Shown here one piece after another: positions 12,200 to 21,499 of a DNA stretch of 64,000 nt. Within the stretch, counting starts at the first letter, position 1. Each line of letters begins with the position of its first letter. The DNA is from Termitomyces sp. T153 (lineage: Eukaryota; Basidiomycota; Agaricomycetes; Agaricales; Lyophyllaceae): contig JACKQL020000022.1 in NCBI GenBank assembly GCA_018296165.2, positions 682,001 through 746,000 of the forward strand, given 5' to 3'. The translations under genes were made by a program, and so were the position numbers. The notes beneath the pieces were generated by a model. It searched no databases and was not told the DNA's origin. It saw only the letters and a program-made list of their open reading frames with translations.

Positions 12200-13512
12200 G
12201 TCCAAGAAACCCCTACTCCTTTTCCTCCAGTTTGACTCCCATTATTCTCCCCACTATGTCTACCTCCCATTGGGACACCACCATCACCAGGATCTCTGGA
12301 TGTCCTGGAAGAGGCTCCTCTATGTCCATTGCTACCTCCCACCATACCCCAGGGTCTGCTGTCATTCTCTGTTGATGCCCTGCCAGCAAGCACTCCATCT
12401 GTATGACCCTCTGCCCCAGCTCTAGTGGGAGGTCCCTGGGCATCCTTGCTAGCCCATTGTGGATGGACTCCAGCACCACCAATGCCCTGTCAAGAAGGAT
12501 GCAGTGCTCCCTGGCCCAGTCTGCTGGAGTGGAGTCAGCCCAGTAAAAAGAGGAAATAAGAAGACACTCACAAAGCACTCCCACCATCCTAAGAACACCT
12601 TGTTGGCAAGCCACTCCTCCCACCTCTTTGCTACCTCTGCTATGGTCCAGGGCACCTCTATATGGGATGCTCCCCCCCCTCACACATTCAACCCCTCTGA
12701 CTGCCATGCCACCATCTCTGCCTGCACCTCCAACTGCCCCATCCATGCTCATACCTCCTGAAGTTGGAACAGCTGCTCTGTGGCCACCTCCATGGCTATG
12801 TTCTTATCCCTCTATGTAGTGTCTCTGTCTCTCTACACCTTGTTCTGCTCTCTCCATATCACATCCCAATCCTCCCTGATCCATCAGACCTCCTCCTTAT
12901 GGGTCACCAGTAGCCGCTCCAACCCCTTGACCCAATAATGCAAGAGGGCCTTGGCAGCTGACTGCAATGTTTCCACAGATTGCCCAATGAGGGCTCTAGA
13001 GCCCAGGGAATACACTTGAGGGCCTGAGAGCCCTGCCATTGCCTGCTTGCTCTGTGCTCACTTGCTCAGCTCTGCCTCTGGCAATAGGGATGCCCTCTGC
13101 TTCCCCTTGTTGCATGTTGAAAGGGCTCTCTCTTTCCACCACCCTACAGGGGCCTGACCTTCATCATGGACCACTCTGCACTACCCCCACCCTCTACTCC
13201 AGAGCCCCACTCCAACACTCTGTCCCTCCACCCTTCTTCCAACTATGCCATGACCCAGTCTCAATCCCATCCTTGCTCTGCTATGACACAAGCAGCATGC
13301 CAACTCAAAGTGATGGAGCACTTCTCATGCTACAAACAACATGGGAGGCACATGGACATAGCCTGCCACAATCTTGGCATGGGCTCCTTGAACTCACACC
13401 ATTCTCTCTGCTGAGTGCAGGGCATGCACTGTGGAAGTAGGTTAGCTTAGAGAGGATAAGACTGTACTAATCACTCACCAGGGCCACCACCTGGCACCAC
13501 TCAAGGATTGGA
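12200..13512 (-). pseudogene. Antisense ORF of Gypsy A, Zn2Cys6-like part and C-terminal coil
   Basis: On the minus strand, downstream of pol and opposite to it, runs a degraded ORF conserved with element B. At 13397-13428 it encodes CMPCTQQREWC (CX2CX6C) followed by EF. Sixteen residues later, at 13317-13350, it encodes CLPCCL, a stop, then HEKCS (again CX2CX6C). Together these resemble a Zn(II)2Cys6-type cluster. Further on are CNKGKQRASLLPEAELSK (about 13071-13125), RWEEWLANKV and, at 12213-12752, an open segment with LLDRALVVLESIHNG, ECLLAGHQQRMT and WWEVAMDIEEPLPG, probably helical. Its 5' part lies at 19577-20140, beyond the inserted element C. Function unknown; antisense ORFs in this position are known in some plant Gypsy elements. 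Confidence 0.65.
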
Positions 13513-13517
13513 GGACC

Positions 13518-13887
13518 TGTCAGGGAACTTCCATTTCCAACTTCCATGACTGGTTCCAGCACCTCTACAGCTTGTTTGACATCTCTGAGGCTCTTTTTAG
13601 AACCCCAGAGATTTCTGGAGAACTCTAGAGTTCTCTGTATTACCTCAGCAACCATTGCCCTAGGGTTAGGAGTAACTTTGGTCACCTGTACAGTAGTTCC
13701 CATGCCTCTGCCCCCTGCTGATGCACCATGCCAAGCAGCAGAGATCCTTAGACTTGCTCTCTTTGGATTCTCCTCTGCTAGGTGATTAGTTACTGAATTG
13801 TATTATCATCTACCCTGCTAATATACTTCAGATTCTCCTCTGCTAGCTGTGTGACTCTGATCTGCCACTCTGGAGGTCGCCCTTATA
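13518..13887 (+). repeat. Gypsy C 5' LTR (370 bp)
   Basis: Nearly colinear with the 3' LTR at 19223-19571. It is about 20 bp longer because of an extra copy of an AGATTTCTGGAGAACTCTAG-like segment near 13610. The final dinucleotide is TA instead of CA, a single transition. Most differences between the two LTRs are transitions. Confidence 0.9.
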
Positions 13888-14254
13888 GCAGAACAACTCT
13901 CCTAAAACTGGCCCAGAAGCCCTGCATAGCTGCAAGGAACCTCTAAGCCACTATCCATAACTTCTCCACCAGGATTAAGCACCATGGAGTTCTATGTCTC
14001 AGCTTGCCAACCCAGACACACCTTCGGAGGCCCCAGCCCCATAGGATGAAGCCTGGACTTGCCTGCTCCACCTAGAGACTCAGGTGCAATTAATGCAATC
14101 ATCCCTTACCCACCATACAACTGAACTCTCTACCCTCTGTCAGACAATAGATCTTATCTCCCAATTCCTCTAGGCACTGCTGGAACACCTAAGCCCTAAC
14201 TCTGCCCCTCCTGCAGTGGTGTAACCAGCTCTGCCTGCCACAGCACCTACTCCA

Positions 14255-15060
14255 GTGGCTCTGGTAACTCTATGGCTGTGGATTTCTCATCTGGCACTGC
14301 CAAATGCATACAATGGTGCCCAATCTGGTGGGGAGCAATTTCTACAGTCCTGCCTCACCTACATCCACCTCAGCAGGGATGCTTTTGACTCCAATGCATT
14401 GAAAATAGCCTGGGTGCTGTCGTATATGAAGACTAGATATGCCTTCACCTATGTGCTGTGAGTTTTCTGCCATTCCAGAGGTGTGGGGAGCTTTCTGGAC
14501 TGGGCCACCTTTGAGAAGGACTTTTGCATGGAGTTTTTTCTGTTAGACCCTGCCAAGATGGCAGCACTGACACTGCAGGATAGAGAGCAGTACAGACAAG
14601 AAAAGCATACATTGTATGAGTACATTGACTCATTCCATGCTCTGGTCAAACAGGCTATCTACTCCAATGGCCTCCAACTATGTCTCACCTTCCAGGATGG
14701 CTTGCACCCTGCTTTGGTGGAACACATTGACAACCTGGCAGAGGGTTGCCCCGACAATGAAAAGATTGCATTGTGGTATGAGGTAGCCTAAGACCAATGG
14801 CAACTTATGGAGATATAGAGGGAGCTCTACTGCCCCCATTCTATGCTGCACCCTGCTCTGATCAGCAACCTCTGCTACCTCGTGCCTACTCACTCAGTGC
14901 TGGCCCTCACTCTAGCCACCTCCACAGCACATTTCCTACCACCAGGGATTTCCATGGATATAGATGTGGCCTGACAACTCTGCACTGCCCCACTATTGTG
15001 CCAGAGATGCAAGAAGCCTGGGCACTTTGCATGGCACTGTCCCCTTAGCCTGGAAGTATG
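14255..15060 (+). pseudogene. Gypsy C gag
   Basis: An N-terminal open frame (14255-14461) reads FLQSCLTYIHLSRDAFDSNA and IAWVLSYMKTRYAFTYVL. It continues at 14483-14791 with FLDWATFEKDFCMEFFLLDP, YRQEKHTLYEYIDSFHALVKQA and LCLTFQDGLHPALVEHIDNL, the typical Gypsy capsid core. A CCHC zinc knuckle (CQRCKKPGHFAWHC) lies at about 14998-15039. One stop separates the first two parts, and a further frame change precedes the knuckle. Confidence 0.82.
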
Positions 15061-15450
15061 CTACCTCTCCATAGCTGAGCAGAAGGAACTTCTTCTGCAG
15101 CTCTTGGCCACAAAAGATGCTGCCAGAGCTCCATTGCTGGATAAGCCCATGCTGGAGTTGACTCTGGAGGAAGCCAGCATGTGCACCTCACCTCTATAGC
15201 AGGAGGAGGATTTTTAGTTGAGCGACAGATGAGGTGTATGCCTCCATTGCTAGGTGCTAACAGGTTCTCTTGTCTGTCAATAGAAAATGAAAATGCCTTT
15301 TCCAATGCCCTTCATTCTGAGACAGAAGAACCTCAAAGCCCCCCTCCAGATGTACAAACACTAACTCCAGAGCTCCCACCAAGCTCTCTGACACCTCTAA
15401 AGGTCCAATGGCATGGCCCTGCTTGGGCACATCAAATGCCCTGACAGTAT

Positions 15451-15930
15451 GTGATGGCCTCCAGCTTGTCTGCCCATTTCCTGCACCTCAATGTGAAGAT
15501 CAAGATAACAGATACCCAGCAAAATTGCAGAGTCACAGCTCTTCTGGACAGCAGAGCAATAGGACTTTTCCTGGACTTGGAGTTTGTCAAATGCTATGGC
15601 CTGACCACACAGCCCCTTCCCAAGCCCATTCCTATCTATAACATTGATGGAACACCCAACAAAGCCAGTGTAATTAGCTCCATGGTCAACCTAGTTCTCC
15701 ACTATTGAAATCATGTGGAGCACACCATATTTGCTGTCACCAGCTTGGGAAGGCAAGATATAATCCTTGGGTTTACATGGCTCTGAGAGCATAATCCTGA
15801 GGTCAATTGGATCAAAGGAGAGGTGACCATAAGTAGATGCCCTAGGAAGTGCTCTGCCTTCACCACAGAGGATAGAGTGGAGTGTCAGACCCAAGTCTAA
15901 GAGCATGCAGCCATCTGAGCATGTCATGCC
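15451..15930 (+). pseudogene. Gypsy C retropepsin
   Basis: The frame at 15451-15708 contains QNCRVTALLDSRAIGLFLDL (DSGA-type active site changed to DSRA), then IYNIDGTPNKASVISSMVNL, and after a stop the region continues with FAVTSLGRQDIILGFTWL and NPEVNWIKGEVTISRCP. This is a single retropepsin domain followed by a Cys-containing tail, unlike the double domain of A/B. The altered active-site triad and the stops make it inactive. Confidence 0.8.
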
Positions 15931-16233
15931 AGCCCTTTCCTCTTCACTGATCTAGACCTCCTGGACCCCCCACCTCTGGTGTTTCCTTGTAGAGAAGCCT
16001 TGTATGAGAATGATTGGAGCAATGGCAGAGCCCTGAAGGAGGAGTGTGGAGGGGAGTTTGGTGGTATACATGAACTAGAGCTCCCAGATGAAGCAATAGA
16101 GGTGGGGAATCAAATCTATATTACCACTGTTCACTCACCACCCTCCATTGCAGAGATTAGGGCCAGCCAGACTACATCCCAGAGGCTGGCCCAGGCCTTT
16201 GCTACTAATGCTGCACCTTGAGAGTTCCAGGAC

Positions 16234-17740
16234 ATGGTACTCCCCTACTTGCATGCATTTGAAGATGTGTTCTTCAAAGCCTCCTTCAACTCACTTCTGG
16301 AGTGCAAGAGGTGGGACCATGCCATCAAACTGCTGCCTGACTCCACACCCTCCAGCTGTAAAGTCTACCCCCTCACACCCAGGGAGCAGGACAAGCTTGA
16401 TGCATTCCTACAGAAGAACTTGGACTTTGGTTATATCTGTCCATTCAAGTCCCCAATGGCTTCTCTGGTCTTCTTCATCAAAAAGAAGGATGGCTCCTTC
16501 TGACTGGTACAGAACTACTGGGTACTCAATGCCATGACAGTGAAGAACTATTACCCCCTCCCCCTCATCTCTGAGCTCATCAACAGCCTCCAGGGTGTGT
16601 GATACTTCACTAAACTGGATGTCCAGTGGGGTTACAACAATGTGCACATTCAGGAAGGAGACAAGTGGAAGGCAGCCTTCTAGACCAACTGAGAATTGTT
16701 CAAGCCACTTGTCATGTTCTTTGGTCTCACCAACAGGCCGGCCACCTTCCAGACTATGATGAACAACATCTTTCAGAACTTCATTGTGGAGGGTGTAGTG
16801 TGTGTGTACCTCAATGACATCCTCATCTATACTAAAACACTGGAGGAACACTGCCAGATTACCTGTCTTGACCTGAAATGCCTCCACCAGCACCAGCTCT
16901 ACCTCAAGCCAGAGAAGTATGAGTTTGAATAAACCTGGATTGAGTACCTTGGCCTGATCATCTCTTACAGAGCAGCAGAGATGGATCCAGTGAAGGTAGC
17001 AGGTGTGGCAGAGTGGCCAGAGACCCAAAACAAGAAGAAGGTATAGGCATTCCTTGGTTTCGCAAACTTCTACTGGAGATTCATCCAGGACTTCTTGCAC
17101 TATGCTCACCTGCTGTTTGACCTCATAGGAAAGGATGTTATGTGGAGCTGGGGACCTCCAGAGCAGATGGCCTTTGACACTCTCAAGCACACTGTGACCT
17201 CTGGGCCTGCCCTCCTATTTCCAGATGACAACTCTCCCTTCTACATAGAGGCCAACAGCTCTGACTTTGCCACTGGAATAGTACTCTCACAGCAATCTCT
17301 AGAGGACAGGAAGTGGCATCTAGTGGCCTTTTACTCCAAAAGCCTGAATGCAGTGGAACAGAACTATGAGATCCACAACAAGGAGATGCTGGCCATCATC
17401 CGGTTGTTTGAGGAGTGGCAGCACTTTCTGGAAGGTGCATGGCACAAGTTCAAGGTCTGGATGGATCACAAGAACCCTGAATACTTTCAGACAGGCAAGA
17501 AGCTCCATTGCCAGCAGGCCCAATGGTCCCTCTATCTTGCCAACTTTGACTTCTCTTTGCACCACAAGCCTGGCCAGAGCATGGGGAAACCAGATGCCCT
17601 GTCTTGGAGGATGGACCATGGAATGGAGAAAGGAGATAACAGTAACATTGTGCTCCTCCGCCCTAAATTGTTTGCAATCCAAGCCATAGAGGGCCTCACC
17701 ATTGATAAAGCAGAGGCAGACATTCTCCAGGACATATGAT
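16234..17740 (+). pseudogene. Gypsy C RT and RNase H
   Basis: RT blocks in order: YLHAFEDVFFKASFNSL, FFIKKKDGSF, NYYPLPLISELI, FTKLDVQWGYNNV, FGLTNRPATFQTMMNNIF, the catalytic box as YLND (16807-16818) and ILIYTKTLEEH. RNase H is almost open at 17095-17739, with LLFPDDNSPFYIEANSSDFATG, WHLVAFYSKSLNAVEQNYEI, HNKEMLAIIRLFEEWQHFLE, FKVWMDHKNPEYF and HKPGQSMGKPDALSWR. The Asp to Asn change in the catalytic box matches a GA transition. Only a few stops disrupt the frame. Confidence 0.87.
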
Positions 17741-17789
17741 AGGGTAATAGGAATGGTCAACAGGAGGAGCTTGTGGCACAGACTGCTCA

Positions 17790-18800
17790 GACACTGAAGT
17801 CAGGGCATATTATTGGTGTTAAGGCAGTCCATGCTGATGAATGGGCCCTCCAAGATGGAATCCTGACCTTCTAAGACTATATCTATGTCCCCAACATTCT
17901 GGAGCTCTGTTGGAGGATTGTGGAGCAACACCATGACTCCTGCATTGCAGAGCACCCCAGGCAGTAGAAGACACTGGAGTTAGTATTGTGGAACTACTGG
18001 TGGCCCCAGATGTCCCAGTACATTGGATCATACACTAGTATCTGCAATCTCTACCTCTGGACCAAGCTCCAGCACCAACTCCTCTATGGACAGTTATATT
18101 CACTACCAGTGCCCATGGAATGGTGGAGTGTAGCATATGTAGACTTCATTGTAGAGCTCTCCAATGCCCATGGTTATGATGCAATCATGGTGGTAGTGGA
18201 CCTGTATAGCAAGAGAGCACACTTCATTCTGACCCATACCACCTGCTCTGCCATGAGTGCTGCAAACCTGTACTGGAGGAGCATCTAGAAGCTCTATGGC
18301 CTCTCCAATGCCTACATCTTGGATTGGGGACTGCAATTTGTGGTGGAGTTCACTTGGGAGCTCTACTGACTGCTCAGAGTAAAGCTCCACACCATCACTG
18401 CCTACCACCCACAGTTTGACAGCCAGATGAAGCATGTAAACCAGGAGCTAGAACAGTATCTCTGCCTCTTCTGCAACAAGTCCCAAAATGACTGGGACAA
18501 ACTCCTCCTTAATGCCAAATTCCAGTACAACAACCATGTTCACATGTCCACCCAGTTTTCCCCATTCTTTCTTGATACCAGATGGCACCCATGCATGGGT
18601 TTTGAACTCCAGGCCTGACCCTTGGAGAATGAGGCAGTAAACAAATTTGTGGACTAGATGAAGAGGTCATAGGAGGAGGCCTGAGCTGCACTAGCAAAAG
18701 CAAAAGATAATATGGTGCAATACTATAACTGTGGAAGGACTCCAGAGCACAGATATCAGCCCAGAGATTGAGTCTACCTGGATGCCTCTGACATTATGAC
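17790..18800 (+). pseudogene. Gypsy C integrase
   Basis: The zinc-binding part reads EQHHDSCIAEHPRQ, then LVLWNYWWPQMSQYIGSY and TSICNLYLWTK, where the CxxC is lost. The core has SVAYVDFIVELSNAHGYDAI, VVDLYSKRAHFILTHTT, ILDWGLQFVVEF (from an SDRG-type box) and ITAYHPQFDSQMKHVNQELE. The three acidic positions map to VDFI, LDWG and NQELE. The frame is broken by several stops. It continues into NYNGRTPEHR-like and chromodomain sequence. Confidence 0.82.
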
Positions 18801-18959
18801 TACCTGACCCTCAAAAAAGCTGTCACACTGCCAATTAGGGCCATTTATGGTGGAACGATAGGTGGGACTCCTGGCCTATCAACTCTGACTCCCCACAGGG
18901 ATGTGCCAGCTTCATCTGGTGTTCAATATGGTCAAACTAATCCCAGCCCCTAAGGATCC

Positions 18960-19200
18960 TATCCTGGGGCAACATCCACCACCTCTGCCACCCCCCATGG
19001 TAGTCAATGACAACAAGGAGTATGAAATGGAGAAAATCCTGTATAGCCATTTATTCCAGAGATGACTACAGTTCAAGGTGAAGTGGAAAGGCTATGAAAT
19101 TGAGGATATCTCCTGGGAGCCACAGGAGAACATACATGCCCCCAGACTTGTCAAAGAGTTCCACCAGAGACATCTATCTTCTACCCCATATGTCAAGATG
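18960..19200 (+). pseudogene. Gypsy C chromodomain
   Basis: At about 19005-19190 the frame reads YEMEKILYSHLFQR, a stop, then LQFKVKWKGYEIEDISWEPQ and NIHAPRLVKEFHQRH. The FKVKWKGY..E..SWEP motif is diagnostic for a chromodomain. One stop interrupts it. The polypurine tract and 3' LTR follow within about 20 bp. Confidence 0.87.
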
Positions 19201-19222
19201 CTGCACACTAGAGGGGGGGTGA

Positions 19223-19571
19223 TGTCAGGGGACTTCCATTTCCAACCTCTGTGACTGGTTCTAGCACCTCCACAGCTTGTTTGACATCTCTGGGGCTCTT
19301 TCCAGAACCCCAGAGTTCTTTGTATTACCTTAGCAACTATTGCCCTAGGGTTAGGAGTAACTCTGGTCACCTGTACAGTATTTCTCATGCCTCTGCTGCC
19401 CACTGATGCACCATGCCAAGCAGTGGGGATCCTTAGACTTGTTCTCTTTGGATTCCCCTCTGCTAGGTAATTAGTTACTGAATTGTATCATCATCTACCC
19501 CACTAATATACTTTGGATTCCCCTCTGCTAGCTGCATGACTCTGATCCACCACTCTGGAGGTTGCCTTACA
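19223..19571 (+). repeat. Gypsy C 3' LTR (349 bp)
   Basis: Starts TGTCAGGGGACTTCC and ends GCCTTACA, followed by TSD GGACC at 19572-19576. It pairs with the LTR at 13518-13887. Confidence 0.92.
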
Positions 19572-19576
19572 GGACC

Positions 19577-20140
19577 CCTTGCCCACCTCATAGCCTTTGC
19601 AAACTGCTCCAGCATCATCTCTGCCTGCACAATCCTCAGAACTGCAGGAACAGGTCAGACCATTCCTGAACCGAGAACAGGCTGGGAATGCAAGGGAGGG
19701 CCTGCCCCTGATGCCGACTGCACTGGGGCCCTGCCTGATAACAACTCTGACAGACCCACCACTGCTATGGACAACTTTGTTGAAGTCTAGTCAGCCCTGG
19801 AATGCAAGAAATAGGACTGTGCTTATAACTGTGATATATAGCTTAGACCTGCCTATGGTCCTGCTAACCCTCAGACCCTTCAGATATAGAGGAGGCTAGG
19901 GATGCAGATGGCAATACAGATGTGGCTGAGGAGTAAGTAGAGAAAGACATGATGATGAGTTTGGGAACCCCAGAGTACATATGACCCTTTTAATGGCTTG
20001 GAAAGAACCTCCTAACAAATGGCAGCCATGCTTTGACTTCATTCCCCATACCACCACCACTTGCTGTGATTTGATCAATATTACTTGACTTTGATTCCCA
20101 CATCCTACTAATCCCCAACCTATACCCCACATCTCAAGGG
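19577..20140 (-). pseudogene. Antisense ORF of Gypsy A, 5' part
   Basis: Minus-strand continuation of the antisense ORF of A, separated from 12200-13512 by element C. Near 19577-19650 it reads VQAEMMLEQFAKAMRWARG, matching AQVEVMPEKFMEAVGRL in the equivalent part of B (about 29770-29830). The upstream part (an open frame at 19896-20132) has no motif I know. The true start cannot be fixed, because stops and frame changes are frequent. The ORF would begin just inside the 3' LTR, so its promoter could lie in or next to that LTR. Confidence 0.45.
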
Positions 20141-20163
20141 TCTTGACACTGAAGGGGGAGTGA

Positions 20164-21223
20164 TGTCATGACCCACTCTCTGGAACCCCAAACATTGTTC
20201 CCAATCTGCTCACTCCCCCAGAGTTTTCCCTCAATGCCCTGCTGAACTCCTCTAACCATCATCCACCCTCTGTGCCTACTCCAAGTAACTCCAACACTTC
20301 TCTGACAAGCCCCAATGGCCCCCTGGCTAACTCTGACACCTTCTCCACAGCTGTCAATGCTTCCTTTGATTCTTCTGAGCCTCTGGGACCTCTCCCACTA
20401 TTCCTCACTCCAGCACACAGTCACCAACCTATCTTTCTGGTTCACCTGACCCACTCCAAAGCATCACAATGACCCCAGAATGGCCCACATCCTCAATTGA
20501 TCCCATCAGAATGTTGCTGTGATCTGTCCCTTGATTACAACCAATACTCATTGACTCCACATGGCTCCATCAAGCCCCACTGCCACACCCACTGTCCCCT
20601 GGAGCTCTCCAGTAGTCAGTATATAAGTCAAAGAGTAGCTCCTTGTACTCTAGTCTTGATATTGCATTAACTGGTTACTTGTGTCTCATGTTTCTTTTAT
20701 TTCCATCTCTATTTTTTAGTCTCAAATCTATTTCCTTTCCTCAGTTCTGTCTCATCTCATCTCTTTCTTGCCTTGACTGTCTCTGTTTCCTTTGTTTCCC
20801 TCAGCCCCTTTCATCTCTGACATCATCACAAACTTCACACATGCACTACAACCTTCAAACATTTCTATGACAACTCTGGACCTTGCTCTTGGCTCAGCTC
20901 TAGAACTCATCAGTCTTGATTTATCCCCCATCAAACTCCAGCTCTGCTCCCATTGTTTGCAAGGCCTCTGCTTACCCCACAATCTATTTGCATGCCTATG
21001 AACTTGTTCCTGATGCCTGCCCAAGCACAACATTTAATATACTTGGTCTTAGACTTCTCCAGACCACTCCAGACTTGCTCAGACCACTTTTCTTAGCTTC
21101 CCCTCACAAGTCCCTATCATTTGCACCACCTCTGCAATGCTAGGTTATAAGCACAGGACATCATGTCTGCCTAGTAAGGACTCACCAGTGTAGCTGAGCC
21201 TCTGTAGTCAGCAGAACCTAACA
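20164..21223 (+). repeat. Gypsy A 3' LTR (1060 bp)
   Basis: Starts TGTCATGACCC right after the polypurine tract (about 20151-20163) and ends CCTAACA. The TSD CTTGC follows at 21224-21228. It contains TATATAAG and the AGTCTTGATATT block near 20623-20665, like the 5' copy. Confidence 0.92.
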
Positions 21224-21228
21224 CTTGC

Positions 21229-21478
21229 CCCACATACTCAACACTTGCTTCTGGACCTGTATCTGAACATCCCCCAAGTCCAACCCTTATTTTTACCTTG
21301 TCTGAGACTTCCCTGGACTACCCCAGACTTGCTCAGATGGCTCTCCCCTAGTTTGCCCTCATAAGTATCTGATGTCCAGACCTCTTCAGAGTGCTAGGTT
21401 ATAAGTGCAGGACATTGTATCCACCTAGTAAGAACTTGCCCAGTTAAGCTGAGCCTCCATGGTCAGTGGAACCTGACA
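21229..21478 (+). repeat. Gypsy B 5' LTR, right part
   Basis: Continues the LTR broken at 4517. The text across the junction (GCTTGC then CCCACATACTC) aligns with the unbroken LTR of A (ACTTACCCCACAATCTATTC). It ends GGAACCTGACA at 21478, directly before the internal region of B. Confidence 0.88.
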
Positions 21479-21479
21479 T

Positions 21480-21491
21480 AATATCAAGACT
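21480..21491 (+). other. Self-priming primer-binding site of Gypsy B
   Basis: AATATCAAGACT begins two bases after the LTR end and is the perfect 12-nt reverse complement of AGTCTTGATATT in the family's LTRs (4172, 5006, 42449), located 32 nt after the TATA box. In Tf1/sushi elements the first bases of the transcript fold back and prime cDNA synthesis at exactly this position. The complementarity is seen; the mechanism is inferred. Confidence 0.7.
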
Positions 21492-21499
21492 CTCCCTTA

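Larger units (their letters stand above)
13518..19571 (+). mobile_element. Gypsy chromovirus C, complete with TSD, nested in A
   Basis: LTRs 13518-13887 and 19223-19571 start TGTCAGGG and end TTATA and TTACA. The TSD GGACC is present at 13513-13517 and 19572-19576. The polypurine tract AGAGGGGGGGTGA abuts the 3' LTR. Order: gag, retropepsin, RT, RNase H, integrase, chromodomain. It has interrupted the antisense ORF of A. It belongs to a different lineage from A/B, with shorter LTRs, one protease domain and a distinct gag. No tRNA-like or self-priming primer site was recognised after the 5' LTR. Every gene has several stops, mostly of the CGA to TGA and TGG to TAG/TGA kind. Confidence 0.93.
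4518..21223 (+). mobile_element. Gypsy chromovirus A, complete with TSD, nested in B
   Basis: Both LTRs start TGTCATGACCC (4518 and 20164) and end CCTGACA or CCTAACA (5580 and 21223). The flanking direct repeat CTTGC is present on both sides (4513-4517 and 21224-21228). A polypurine tract GAAGGGGGAGTGA directly precedes the 3' LTR. Removing element C and its extra TSD leaves about 10.6 kb. Internal order: gag, two protease domains, RT, RNase H, integrase, chromodomain, then an antisense ORF. Pol followed by a chromodomain places it among the chromoviruses. All genes are inactivated by stops, and the integrase core carries a deletion. It is younger than B (it sits in B's LTR) and older than C. 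Confidence 0.92.

Noticed and set aside
13888..13920. Search for a self-priming site in Gypsy C
   Set aside because: The bases after the LTR (GCAGAACAACTCTCC) have no convincing reverse complement in the C LTR and no TGG start, so no primer site is claimed.
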